This document shows positions 53,537 to 62,434 of a stretch of DNA of 64,000 nt, piece after piece; positions within the stretch are counted from its first letter, which is position 1, and the number at the start of each line of letters is the position of its first letter. Below the pieces are notes generated by a model. That model was not told the origin of the DNA. It did no database searches and saw nothing but the letters and a program-made list of their open reading frames with translations. The translations under genes and the position numbers were made by a program. The stretch comes from Ferruginibacter sp. (GTDB lineage: Bacteria > Bacteroidota > Bacteroidia > Chitinophagales > Chitinophagaceae): positions 1-64,000 of the forward strand of contig JABFQZ010000015.1 in assembly GCA_013141435.1 (NCBI GenBank), written 5' to 3'.

Positions 53537-53917
53537 TTAATCGAAAAAATGGGTAATCACAAAATCTTTGATTGCTATAGCATTTGCGTAAGCCTCTTTT
53601 GCATCTTCAAAAGTAAGGTCATCAATATCGTCAGAGTAGCTTGAGGATACTCCATATATCTCAATTTTTTTTGCATTAGGTAATATTTCTAAAAATACTG
53701 AATTTTTAGAAGCGCAAATTTTTACAAGTAAAAATAATTGATGTGTTTTTAGGAATTGAATATTGTGAGCAGTCAAAAATGCTTTTAAATATTTCTCTGC
53801 AGCTTGTTGTGCATGAAAACAACAAATTTCAAATGGCGCATCTTTTGCAGTAATTATGAGTTTTATGGTTAGTAAATCACTCTCAGCTTTCTTAAACCAT
53901 TTTTCATACTCTTTCAT
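53537..53917 (-). CDS. HEPN-domain protein (partner of MNT)
   Basis: 126 residues: KWFKKAESDLLTIKLI, CCFHAQQAAEKYLKAFLTAHNI, THQLFLLVKIC, typical PF05168 helices. No Arg occurs in the protein, so the RX4-6H RNase motif of toxic HEPN proteins is absent. Overlaps the MNT gene by 14 bp. Likely the second half of a two-gene HEPN/MNT module of toxin-antitoxin type; activity uncertain. Confidence 0.85.
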   Translation of the reverse strand: MKEYEKWFKKAESDLLTIKLIITAKDAPFEICCFHAQQAAEKYLKAFLTAHNIQFLKTHQLFLLVKICASKNSVFLEILPNAKKIEIYGVSSSYSDDIDDLTFEDAKEAYANAIAIKDFVITHFFD

Positions 53918-54230
53918 ACAATAGTTTTCCTGTTTTTATGGCTTCTTTTGCAATACTTATTACATATTTATTTGTTGCTTCTATTTCTTTTGGAGTAAAA
54001 ATAATAAAATCAACACCAACATTGGGATAAGTATTAATATCAAGTATGTTTAAAACTGTTTCAACTCTGTCTTTTTTCCTTTCGGTAGTATCTTTTACAA
54101 TAAACAAGTCTATCTCACTATCTTTTGTAGCTGTTCCATTAGCATACGACCCAAAAAGATATATTTTATCGGGCTTATAACCTACAGCTATTTCGTTTAC
54201 CAATTGTTGTATTTGGCTTTGTGTAACCAT
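53904..54230 (-). CDS. MNT-type nucleotidyltransferase
   Basis: 108 residues. Polymerase-beta-like fold: IYLFGSYANGTATKDSEIDLFIV. The usual GSX10DXD motif reads GSX10EXD here (Glu for the first Asp). Family role: AMPylation of the HEPN partner as antitoxin. It precedes HEPN, with overlapping frames, so the pair is translated together. Confidence 0.85.
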   Translation of the reverse strand: MVTQSQIQQLVNEIAVGYKPDKIYLFGSYANGTATKDSEIDLFIVKDTTERKKDRVETVLNILDINTYPNVGVDFIIFTPKEIEATNKYVISIAKEAIKTGKLLYERV

Positions 54231-54310
54231 GCGGTAAAGATAATTAACATTTATAAAAAATTATTTAAAAATTATAACCAATCGTTTTTTTTCAAATACC
54301 CTTAATATAC

Positions 54311-54318
54311 TACATTTG
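54311..54318 (+). promoter_or_regulatory. TACATTTG -7-like box directly before paaZ
   Basis: TAnnTTTG separated from the ATG at 54322 by GCA only. Another case where a -7-like box abuts the start codon. No -33 element seen; it may be chance. Confidence 0.35.
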
Positions 54319-54321
54319 GCA

Positions 54322-56403
54322 ATGCAAAAACTTGGAAACTATATTACTGGTCATTGGATAGATGGTGATGGAGAAGGCACACAATTATACAATGCAGTAA
54401 ACGGAAATATTATTTCAAATGCTACATCAAAAGGTTTAGATTTTGAAAACATTTTAAAATATGCAAGAGAAATTGGCAACCCTTCGTTGCGTAAAATGAC
54501 TTTTCAAGAAAGAGGTAGAATGCTGCGTGCGCTTGCTTTACATTTGCTAAAACACAAAGAAACATTTTACGCTTTAAGCTACCAAACAGGTGCTACAAGG
54601 GTAGATAGCTGGATAGATATAGAAGGAGGTATTGGAAATTTATTTAGCAATGCTACCCTACGAAGAAAATTGCCCAATGAAACTTTTTGTTTAGATGGTG
54701 ATGCTATAAACCTTGGTAAAGAAAATACATTTATGGCCCATCATATTTTGGTGCCAAAAGAAGGAGTTGCAGTACATATAAATGCCTATAACTTTCCAAT
54801 TTGGGGAATGCTCGAAAAAATAGCATGCAATTTACTTGCAGGAATGCCAGCAGTTGTAAAGCCCGCCACTGTTACATCTTACCTTACCGAGGCAGTGGTT
54901 AAAGAAATTATTGCATCAAATATATTACCCAAAGGTGCACTGCAACTTATTTGTGGTAGCGCTGGCAATATGTTGGATTTTGTTACAAGTCAAGATGTAG
55001 TTACGTTTACTGGCTCAGCCAGCACTGGTGCAAAACTAAAAAGCCATTCTACTATATTACACGAAAGTGTGCCTTTTAATATGGAGGCAGATTCTTTAAA
55101 CTGTATTGTACTAGGTAGCGATGTAGAACCAAACATGCCAGAGTGGGATATTTTTATAAAAGAAATACGCAAAGAAATGACTGTAAAAGCAGGGCAAAAA
55201 TGTACTGGAATACGTCGCATATTTGTACCCCAAAATAAACTGGAAGATGTACAAAAAGCAATAGGAAAAGAATTAGACAAAACAACAATTGGCAACCCAC
55301 TAAACGAAAAAGTACGTATGGGAGCACTTGCTGGGCAAGAGCAGCGCATTGATGTACGCCAACAAGTGCAAAAAATATTGGCATCATCTCAAATAATTTA
55401 TGGCTCTTTGGATAGCGTTTCGGTTATAGATGCAGATGAAAAAATTGGCGCCTTTATGAGCCCATTATTATTGCTAAACACCAATCCGTTTACCAGTAGC
55501 GAGCCTCATAATATTGAAGCATTTGGCCCAGTAAGTACCATTATGCCATACAATGATATTTACGATACAATTGCTTTGAGTAAAATGGGCAAAGGTAGTT
55601 TGTGCTCATCTATAGTAACGGCAAATGCAAGTATTGCAAAACAATACGTTATAGGTGCTGCAACACAACATGGGCGAATATTGGTATTAAATGCAGCTTG
55701 CGCAAAAGAGAGTACAGGCCATGGCTCGCCACTACCAAGCCTTGTACATGGTGGCCCTGGGCGTGCAGGTGGTGGCGAAGAAATGGGTGGCTTACGTGGA
55801 GTAAAACATTACATGCAGCGTACTGCCATACAAGGTTCGCCAGATATGATTACTGCTATTACTAATGTATATCAAACACATGCTACTGGCAATATTGAAG
55901 ACAAACACCCGTTTAAAAAATATTTTGAAGAAATAAAAATTGGCGACCAACTTATAAGCAAAAAACGATTAATTACCTCAGAAGATATAGATGCATTTGC
56001 AAACCTTAGTGGCGATCATTTTTATGCACACAAAAGAGAAACAGATTATAAAGGAACTATGTTTACTGAGCAAGTAGCACATGGTTATTTTATAATGAGT
56101 GCTGCTGCTGGCTTGTTTGTAGATAGTTTTGAAAAAAATCCAGTTTTACTCAATTACGGAATAGATGAATTGCGTTTTACAAAACCAGTGTATGCTGGTA
56201 GTAGCATTTATATTCGCTTTAGCTGTAAAGAAAAAACACCGCAAGAGTTAAAAGATATAAACCCCGATGTAGCTTTTGTGCATGGGCAAGATATACCAAA
56301 AGGAATTGTAAAATGGCTAGTAGAAATATTTGATGATGCTGATGAAGCTGTGGGTATAGGAACTATATTGACTATGGTAGAAATGAAGGAACATAAATTA
56401 TAA
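54322..56403 (+). CDS. paaZ: PaaZ-like aldehyde dehydrogenase / MaoC hydratase fusion
   Basis: 693 residues from ATG 54322; the frame starts two codons earlier at a TTG in the promoter box. Residues ~1-520: aldehyde dehydrogenase with HINAYNFPIWGMLEKIACNLLAGMP, VVKPATVT, FTGSASTG and catalytic Cys294 in AGQKCTGIRR. Residues ~540-690: MaoC/hot-dog hydratase with ITSEDIDAFANLSGDHFYAH and VAHGYFIMSAAAGLFVD. In phenylacetate breakdown PaaZ opens the oxepin-CoA ring and oxidises the aldehyde. Followed by an enoyl-CoA hydratase, but no paaABCDE or paaK here. Confidence 0.92.
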   Translation: MQKLGNYITGHWIDGDGEGTQLYNAVNGNIISNATSKGLDFENILKYAREIGNPSLRKMTFQERGRMLRALALHLLKHKETFYALSYQTGATRVDSWIDIEGGIGNLFSNATLRRKLPNETFCLDGDAINLGKENTFMAHHILVPKEGVAVHINAYNFPIWGMLEKIACNLLAGMPAVVKPATVTSYLTEAVVKEIIASNILPKGALQLICGSAGNMLDFVTSQDVVTFTGSASTGAKLKSHSTILHESVPFNMEADSLNCIVLGSDVEPNMPEWDIFIKEIRKEMTVKAGQKCTGIRRIFVPQNKLEDVQKAIGKELDKTTIGNPLNEKVRMGALAGQEQRIDVRQQVQKILASSQIIYGSLDSVSVIDADEKIGAFMSPLLLLNTNPFTSSEPHNIEAFGPVSTIMPYNDIYDTIALSKMGKGSLCSSIVTANASIAKQYVIGAATQHGRILVLNAACAKESTGHGSPLPSLVHGGPGRAGGGEEMGGLRGVKHYMQRTAIQGSPDMITAITNVYQTHATGNIEDKHPFKKYFEEIKIGDQLISKKRLITSEDIDAFANLSGDHFYAHKRETDYKGTMFTEQVAHGYFIMSAAAGLFVDSFEKNPVLLNYGIDELRFTKPVYAGSSIYIRFSCKEKTPQELKDINPDVAFVHGQDIPKGIVKWLVEIFDDADEAVGIGTILTMVEMKEHKL

Positions 56404-56434
56404 TTTTTAAAATAAATTAAAATAAATAACAACA

Positions 56435-57205
56435 ATGCAACCAATCACCGAAGCATACGTAACCTCCGAAACCCACGCAGGTGTTACAACGATAGAATTC
56501 AGCCATCCGCAAAGCAATTCTATGCCAGCAAAACAACTAGAAAAATTGGCAAACGAAATACATTTTGCAGGTACACACACCGAAACTAAAGTTATTATAC
56601 TAAAAAGTGCAGGCGAAAAAACATTTTGTGCTGGAGCATCTTTTGATGAACTATCGCAAATTAAAAATGAAAAAGATGGCGAAAAGTTTTTTAGAGGATT
56701 TGCTAATGTAATAAATAATATACGCCGTTGCCCCAAATTAATTATTGCTCGCATACAAGGTAAGTGTGTAGGTGGTGGTGTAGGTATAGCTGCAGCAGCA
56801 GATTATGCAATAGCAGTACAAGGTGCCGATATTAAACTTAGCGAATTGGCTGTAGGCATTGGACCATTTGTAGTAGGCCCAGCAATAGAACGAAAAATTG
56901 GTATAGCTTCTTTTAGTGCATTAGCAATAGATGCTACTATGTGGCGAAACAGTGAATGGGCAAAGAAAAAAGGCCTATTTGCCGAAGTTCATGAAAATAT
57001 AGAAAATATGGACGAAGCCATAAACCGATTAGCAAACACCTTGGCACATAGCAACCCAGAGGCTATGGCTGAACTAAAAAAAGTATTTTGGAGTAACACC
57101 GAAAATTGGGAAAATCTTTTAAACGAACGAGCTGCAATTAGTGGAAAACTAGTTTTAAGTAATTTTACTAAAAATGCAATTGATGAAATAAAAAATAAAA
57201 AATAA
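56435..57205 (+). CDS. enoyl-CoA hydratase/isomerase family protein
   Basis: 256 residues. Crotonase fold: ILKSAGEKTFCAGASFDEL (oxyanion hole), RIQGKCVGGGVGIAAAADYAIA, IKLSELAVGIGPFVVGP. Glu of LSELAVGI fits one catalytic acid. 31 bp after the PaaZ-like gene, so likely the same transcript and acting on the products of ring opening (PaaF/PaaG-like), though a general beta-oxidation role cannot be excluded. Confidence 0.88.
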   Translation: MQPITEAYVTSETHAGVTTIEFSHPQSNSMPAKQLEKLANEIHFAGTHTETKVIILKSAGEKTFCAGASFDELSQIKNEKDGEKFFRGFANVINNIRRCPKLIIARIQGKCVGGGVGIAAAADYAIAVQGADIKLSELAVGIGPFVVGPAIERKIGIASFSALAIDATMWRNSEWAKKKGLFAEVHENIENMDEAINRLANTLAHSNPEAMAELKKVFWSNTENWENLLNERAAISGKLVLSNFTKNAIDEIKNKK

Positions 57206-57282
57206 ATCTGTAAAAAAAGAAACCATTCATTTTACTTCATCGTCTTATATATGGTTTTTCAATGGATATTGGAATTTATATC

Positions 57283-57311
57283 GGAGCTTTATTTTTATTT
57301 AGCTCCTTTTT
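57283..57311 (+). terminator. hairpin terminator
   Basis: GGAGCT (57283-57288) and AGCTCC (57301-57306), 12-nt loop, then five T. Located 77 bases after the enoyl-CoA hydratase stop; nothing else is seen between 57206 and 57366. Confidence 0.6.
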
Positions 57312-57366
57312 AATACCAAAAACTAAATATTAATTAAAGTAAATATATATTTTAAAATTATGCTTA

Positions 57367-57753
57367 CTATCTTTTCAAACTAATAGTATACTCTTCATAT
57401 ATATTACCTACTCCAGGTTCTTTACGATACAACAATAAAACGTTATTTGTTATTGTTCTTATTTCATAAGAATCTAACCCTAGTGTTAAAATATAATTAC
57501 CCTGTACACTATAACTTACTTGCCTTGTAGAGCCTAATAAGGCATCATTAGCTATGCCATTTTCATCAAAAAAAATTGTATTAGATGCACCGCCGGTGGT
57601 AGTGGTTATATGTGCAGTGTTTGAATAATAATCGTTGTAAACATGATCAACAAGTGTCCATTGTCCTACTATTATTTCAGACGAAGGCTTATCTTTTTTA
57701 CAACTTGCAAATAAAACTCCAAAAAGAATTGCCAGTAAAATAGTGTTTTTCAT
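57367..57753 (-). CDS. lipocalin-like lipoprotein
   Basis: 128 residues. Lipobox LFASCKKDK (Cys18). IIVGQWTLVDHVYND near the start and a beta-rich remainder ending IYEEYTISLKR match small lipocalin-like Bacteroidota lipoproteins. Function unknown. Divergent from the radical SAM gene. Confidence 0.78.
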   Translation of the reverse strand: MKNTILLAILFGVLFASCKKDKPSSEIIVGQWTLVDHVYNDYYSNTAHITTTTGGASNTIFFDENGIANDALLGSTRQVSYSVQGNYILTLGLDSYEIRTITNNVLLLYRKEPGVGNIYEEYTISLKR

Positions 57754-57862
57754 ATTTTATATTTTGGTTCTTAATTTTAGTCAGACTAATATAATTTCAA
57801 ATGTAATAATTATCATTCCAATATTTTCATTTATTTTAAGCACTTTTGCAAAAACTTTTGTT

Positions 57863-60058
57863 ATTACTACCATACTACTCATAACACCTCCATTTACACA
57901 ACTTAATACTCCATACCCTGCTACGGCTTATTTAAAAGGGTTTTTAAATACAAAGGGCATTAAAAGTTTTCAATCTGATTTGGGTATAGAAGTAACTTGT
58001 GCTTTGTTTTCAAAAAACGGGTTAACAAATCTTTTTGAAAAAATAAATTTATTAAAACAACCTTTTTCAGCCAATGTAAAAAAAATAATTTCACAACAAA
58101 AAGATTATATAAATACTATTAATGCTGTTATACATTTTTTACAAGATAATAATCCTACTCTTGCACATAGCATTTGTAAGAGAGAGTTATTGCCCGAGGC
58201 TAGTAGGTTTGAACATACCGAAGATGTAGAAAATGCTTTTGGCAATATGGGCATACAAGACAAAGCTAAATACATTGCCACTATGTATTTAGAAGATTTA
58301 TCGGATCTAATAAAAGAAACGGTAGATACACATTTTGGGTTTAGTAGATACGCAGAAAAACTTGGACGATCGGCTAATAGTTTTGATGAATTATATAACG
58401 AACTACAAAAACCTTACACTTTTATAGATGAAATTTTGATAGAAATTTTAGCCAACCAAATGGAGGAAGTAAGCCCAAAAATAGTTGCACTTTCAGTACC
58501 TTTTCCTGGCAATTTATACACATCACTTCGCTGTGGGCAATGGTTGAAGAAAAATTATCCTACAGTTAAAATACTGATGGGCGGTGGTTTTGCAAACACC
58601 GAGTTACGTTCTTTATCCGATATACGTGTATTTGAATTTTACGATTTTATTACTTTAGATGATGGCGAAGCTCCCATTGAAAATTTGGTAGCTTACATTA
58701 CAAAAAATAAAACAATAGATGAACTTAAACGTACATTTTTATTACAAAATGAAAATGTTGTTTACATTAATAATGCAGCTGTAAAAGATTATAAACAAGG
58801 CGAAGTAGGTACGCCAGATTATAGCGATTTGAAATTAGATAAATACATATCGGCATTGGAAGTAGTAAACCCAATGCATAGAATGTGGAGCGATGGTAGA
58901 TGGAATAAACTTACCATGGCACATGGTTGTTACTGGGGAAAGTGCACATTTTGTGATGTATCTTTAGATTATATAAAGCTCTACGAACCAATAACAGCTG
59001 CAATTATATGCGATAGAATGGAAACCATAATGGCACAAACAGAGCAAAATGGTTTTCACTTTGTAGATGAAGCTGCACCACCAGCACTAATGCGTGCCGT
59101 AGCTTTGGAAATAATAAAAAGAAAAATGATTGTAAGCTGGTGGACAAATGTACGCTTTGAAAAAAGTTTTACTAGAGATTTATGTTTGCTACTAAGTGCA
59201 TCGGGCTGTATTGCAGTATCGGGTGGGCTTGAGGTAGCAAGCGATAGGCTTTTACAATTAATAGATAAAGGAATAACAGTAGAGCAAGTTGCAAAAGTAA
59301 ACAGAAACTTTACACAATCAGGCATACTTGTACATGCATATCTTATGTATGGTTTTCCTACACAAACCAATCAAGAAACAATAGATTCTCTTGAAATGGT
59401 GCGACAATTATTTGCAACCAATGTACTTCAATCTGCTTTTTGGCATAGGTTTGCACTTACTGCACACAGCCCAGTTGGGCTAAACCCCGAAAAATATAAA
59501 ATAAAAAAGCTAACAAATATTGTAGGTAGCTTTGCTAATAATGATGTAGAATATGAAGACGAAACTGGTGGAGACCATGATAATTTTGGCTATGGTTTAA
59601 AAAAATCTTTATTTAACTATATGCATAATATTGGCATAGACGAACCTTTGCAAAAATGGTTTGAAACCAAAGTGCCACGTACTAAAATAGCCGCTAATTT
59701 TATAGAAAATGCATTACTGGAAAATGAATTAAATCCATTTAAACCTTCTGCTAAAGTTATATTTTTAGGCAATATGCCATCTGCCGAAAATTTTACACAA
59801 TCAAAAAAAGGATTTACAAGAGAAATAACAAAATTGCAATTTTACAATAAAAAAAACACTGCCGAAATACAAATACCAAAAGCTAATGCAGATTGGCTAT
59901 TAACTATACTGCCACAACTATTAGTTTGCAACAAAAAAGAATATAGTTTGCAACAGGTAAAAGAAAACTACGAGGCAGCAGGTTTAGATGATTTTGAACT
60001 TTTTTGGGATAATAAACCAATGAATAGTTTATGGAAAGTAGGGTTGTTGGTGTTGTAG
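57863..60058 (+). CDS. B12-binding-domain radical SAM enzyme (non-ATG start likely)
   Basis: About 731 residues. The cobalamin-binding-like N-terminal domain opens with ILLITPPFTQLNTPYPA, so I place the start near 57863, where the codon is ATT (no ATG/GTG/TTG is available there). The frame is open back to GTG 57743, but the 40 extra residues are AT-rich noise overlapping the divergent gene. ALSVPFPGNLYTSL and ILMGGGFANTELR complete the Rossmann part. Cluster motif GCYWGKCTFCD is CX4CX2C rather than CX3CX2C. Later GGLEVASDRLLQLIDKG and AYLMYGFPTQ are radical SAM strands. Similar genes occur beside flexirubin-type clusters. Confidence 0.82.
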   Translation: MTTILLITPPFTQLNTPYPATAYLKGFLNTKGIKSFQSDLGIEVTCALFSKNGLTNLFEKINLLKQPFSANVKKIISQQKDYINTINAVIHFLQDNNPTLAHSICKRELLPEASRFEHTEDVENAFGNMGIQDKAKYIATMYLEDLSDLIKETVDTHFGFSRYAEKLGRSANSFDELYNELQKPYTFIDEILIEILANQMEEVSPKIVALSVPFPGNLYTSLRCGQWLKKNYPTVKILMGGGFANTELRSLSDIRVFEFYDFITLDDGEAPIENLVAYITKNKTIDELKRTFLLQNENVVYINNAAVKDYKQGEVGTPDYSDLKLDKYISALEVVNPMHRMWSDGRWNKLTMAHGCYWGKCTFCDVSLDYIKLYEPITAAIICDRMETIMAQTEQNGFHFVDEAAPPALMRAVALEIIKRKMIVSWWTNVRFEKSFTRDLCLLLSASGCIAVSGGLEVASDRLLQLIDKGITVEQVAKVNRNFTQSGILVHAYLMYGFPTQTNQETIDSLEMVRQLFATNVLQSAFWHRFALTAHSPVGLNPEKYKIKKLTNIVGSFANNDVEYEDETGGDHDNFGYGLKKSLFNYMHNIGIDEPLQKWFETKVPRTKIAANFIENALLENELNPFKPSAKVIFLGNMPSAENFTQSKKGFTREITKLQFYNKKNTAEIQIPKANADWLLTILPQLLVCNKKEYSLQQVKENYEAAGLDDFELFWDNKPMNSLWKVGLLVL

Positions 60059-60067
60059 TTATGGGGA

Positions 60068-60436
60068 TTATAAAAAACTAAATTCCCCTTTAAACTTAAA
60101 ATGCATCAAATCATTTTTAAAGAAAGTTGCAACTACATTTACATTTCCACTTTCGGAAAAAGAATGCTTTAAAGAAACATCAATGCTATTATTTTCTACA
60201 GGATTTATTATTGCCAAAAATTTCATTTCGGCAGATGAAATAAGATTGGCTTTCTTTTCTAAAACTTGCTCTAAAATTTCCTTTACCATTTGCATCATAC
60301 ACACACCAGGCACTACAGGCTGTTGTGGAAAATGCCCTTCAAATATTTGATGCTGTACATTTATAATAATCGTAGCAGCAGTTTCAAAATTTTCAGTACC
60401 TATTTCTTTTATTTCAAAAAAATTATTCAGTAGCAT
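60068..60436 (-). CDS. FabZ-like 3-hydroxyacyl-ACP dehydratase
   Basis: 122 residues. Hot-dog fold with the FabZ active-site segment HQIFEGHFPQQPVVPGVCMMQMV (catalytic His in GHFP). FabZ usually has a Glu two turns later; here MVKEILEQ offers one. It likely dehydrates the growing chain in the polyene-type pathway. Last gene of the minus-strand operon; overlaps its upstream gene by 14 bp and ends 9 bp from the radical SAM stop. Confidence 0.82.
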   Translation of the reverse strand: MLLNNFFEIKEIGTENFETAATIIINVQHQIFEGHFPQQPVVPGVCMMQMVKEILEQVLEKKANLISSAEMKFLAIINPVENNSIDVSLKHSFSESGNVNVVATFFKNDLMHFKFKGEFSFL

Positions 60437-61052
60437 TTCTTTCTATTCGTTTTAAACCTATGGTAAAATTAAATGTAGTGTGATTTATACTAACAGTATC
60501 GGGCATGCCATTTATATAATTTTTCATTGTTGCTTCTGCTACAGTTTTTTTAGTAGAAGCTCTTTCCATACGTATTAAGTTATTGCCTAAGCTATCCGTA
60601 ATATAATAATAATAACCTTTATTTTGCGGAAAAACATAATAAAACAAACCTTCCTTTTTCCGTACAGAAACATTTTCAGCTTGCAAATTTTGCATCAAAA
60701 TTAATTCAAAATCTTTTCTAAGTGTTTTTAAAACCGATTTTTTATTCATCTGTTTTATTACCGAATATACTTTAAAATTGCCTGTTGGAGAAAATTCAAA
60801 ATCGAAAAACTTAAAACCAATTTCGTTAGAAAAAACCATACGAATACTACTATCTGGCATTTTTTTTATTATCAACAATCCACTTAAATGATTACCCACA
60901 ACATCTACTTGTGTATTATACAATGCAACTGTAAACGATGGCTTAAATTTATTAATATCTAGTACATTGCCCGATGCCATTTGCATAGTTTTGTATGCAG
61001 GCGTACAACTAATTATTAAAAATAAAAAACTATTTAATACTAAATAACGCAT
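60423..61052 (-). CDS. lipoprotein of the polyene-type cluster
   Basis: 209 residues. Lipobox FLIISCTPA (Cys16). Beta-rich body (SGLLIIKKMPDSSIRMVFSNEIGF, YYYYITDSLGNNLIRMER) resembling DUF4292/LolB-like outer-membrane lipoproteins. Placed directly after a LolA-like gene with a 23-bp overlap, as in aryl-polyene clusters, suggesting transport of the product to the outer membrane. Function inferred from context. Confidence 0.7.
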   Translation of the reverse strand: MRYLVLNSFLFLIISCTPAYKTMQMASGNVLDINKFKPSFTVALYNTQVDVVGNHLSGLLIIKKMPDSSIRMVFSNEIGFKFFDFEFSPTGNFKVYSVIKQMNKKSVLKTLRKDFELILMQNLQAENVSVRKKEGLFYYVFPQNKGYYYYITDSLGNNLIRMERASTKKTVAEATMKNYINGMPDTVSINHTTFNFTIGLKRIERNATE

Positions 61053-61668
61053 CGGCTAAGGTTACATTCAATTCTTTGTTAGAAAAACGCAAAACAGTAT
61101 TGTCGCCAGATTGCTCTTGCATATTAATACTTGTTACCGAAAAGTCTTTTTTATCTACTACCACTGTTATGGTTTTAAATAAATCTTTAAGCCCTTTGGC
61201 TACTGGAGTAAGCTCTATTAATGAAGATGTTTTGTTTTCAAAAACCCTAGTTTTAAAATCGGTATTATTAAGAGCAGTACCTTGCATACAATCAATCATT
61301 ATTTGATTTATTTGCTTAAATAATTTATTAGATTTTGTAGATACTTTATTTTCTTTTGTGCCATCTTTTACAAAAACTTTATCCTTATTTATTATCATTA
61401 AGTACAAATATGGCTGGTTGTACTCCATACGAACTTTGCTTTCTTTTTTGTACCAAAATTTTCCTTTCGAAATAATTTTTTCCGAAAGCATACTCAAATT
61501 CTTTTCTTGTGCAAAATCGCTTTTTATTGATATTGTATTTTGAGAAGCTGCAGCAAAAGCAGTTTTAAATTTTGCAAAATCGGCTATAGGTATGTAGCCA
61601 GTATATTGTGCTTTTAACGAATAGGTTGTAGCAATAACAATAGCCACAAAAATAAATAGTTTACGCAT
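61030..61668 (-). CDS. LolA-like periplasmic carrier
   Basis: 212 residues. Signal peptide ends YSLKAQ. LolA pattern: SIKSDFAQEKNLSMLSEKIISKGKFWYKKESKVRMEYNQPYLYLMIINKDKVFV, then IELTPVAKGLKDLFKTI and MQEQSGDNTVLRFSN. LolA ferries lipoproteins; cluster-specific copies are thought to carry the pigment lipid across the periplasm. Overlaps both neighbours. Confidence 0.82.
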   Translation of the reverse strand: MRKLFIFVAIVIATTYSLKAQYTGYIPIADFAKFKTAFAAASQNTISIKSDFAQEKNLSMLSEKIISKGKFWYKKESKVRMEYNQPYLYLMIINKDKVFVKDGTKENKVSTKSNKLFKQINQIMIDCMQGTALNNTDFKTRVFENKTSSLIELTPVAKGLKDLFKTITVVVDKKDFSVTSINMQEQSGDNTVLRFSNKELNVTLADALFSIK

Positions 61669-62434
61669 AAGGTTGCAAAAGTAATAATTTATCTAATGGT
61701 ACAATACTATATCCCCTATTTTTAACTTCTTGTATAAATTTTGGCAAAACGTTTGCTGTTCTCAAGCATGTATCATGAAAAAGAAAAACTGCTCCAGGTT
61801 TAATGCCAGCTACTATTTTAGTAAGTAATTTATTTTCATCTGTTGCTACAGTATCCATACTACGCACACTCCAACCTATTAGTGTATAACAACCTCTTAC
61901 AATAGCTTTTTTTACATTTGGGTTTGTAACACCATAAGGCGGACGAAATAATTTTGGTTTTTTGTCTAAAACCTTTTCCATTTCATTATCCATCATTTGC
62001 AAATCTGATTGCATTTTTTTTGCCGAATACATATCAAACCAAAAATGATGAGAATAACTGTGATTGCCAATTAAGTGCCCATTGGCATCTATTTGTTTTA
62101 AAATATTTTCGTTGCCCATTATATTTTTACCTATACAAAAAAATGTAGCTTTTATATTTTCTTTATTTAATATTTCTAATATTTGAGGTGTATAATTTTG
62201 TGCTGGGCCATCATCAAAAGTTATTGCTATTTCTTTTTTGGTTGTGTTTGCTTTGCATATTATTTTAATAAAAAAATTTGAGCCTACATAATAGCAACCA
62301 TAAAAAACTATTAAAGAATATATTAAAACCACTATGCCAAATATATAAATAGGCATATTTACCCTAGCATTAAGCCAAAGCAAAGAAGCTACTAAGCTTA
62401 CAAAAAAAATATTTGTATTCTTAAAATTTAGCAT
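61661..62434 (-). CDS. polysaccharide deacetylase family protein
   Basis: 257 residues with two N-terminal membrane spans (residues ~8-24, 29-55). NodB-type domain: AITFDDGPAQNYT (metal Asp), GNHSYSHHFWFD (metal His pair), LFRPPYGVTNP and FLFHDTC. Carbohydrate or lipid-linked amide hydrolase; substrate unknown. Overlaps the ketosynthase-like gene by 7 bp and the LolA gene by 8 bp. Confidence 0.88.
   Translation of the reverse strand: MLNFKNTNIFFVSLVASLLWLNARVNMPIYIFGIVVLIYSLIVFYGCYYVGSNFFIKIICKANTTKKEIAITFDDGPAQNYTPQILEILNKENIKATFFCIGKNIMGNENILKQIDANGHLIGNHSYSHHFWFDMYSAKKMQSDLQMMDNEMEKVLDKKPKLFRPPYGVTNPNVKKAIVRGCYTLIGWSVRSMDTVATDENKLLTKIVAGIKPGAVFLFHDTCLRTANVLPKFIQEVKNRGYSIVPLDKLLLLQPYA

Noticed and set aside
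57245-57312. Possible 20-24 residue membrane peptide
   Set aside because: The same bases form a terminator hairpin with a T-run; no supporting evidence for translation.
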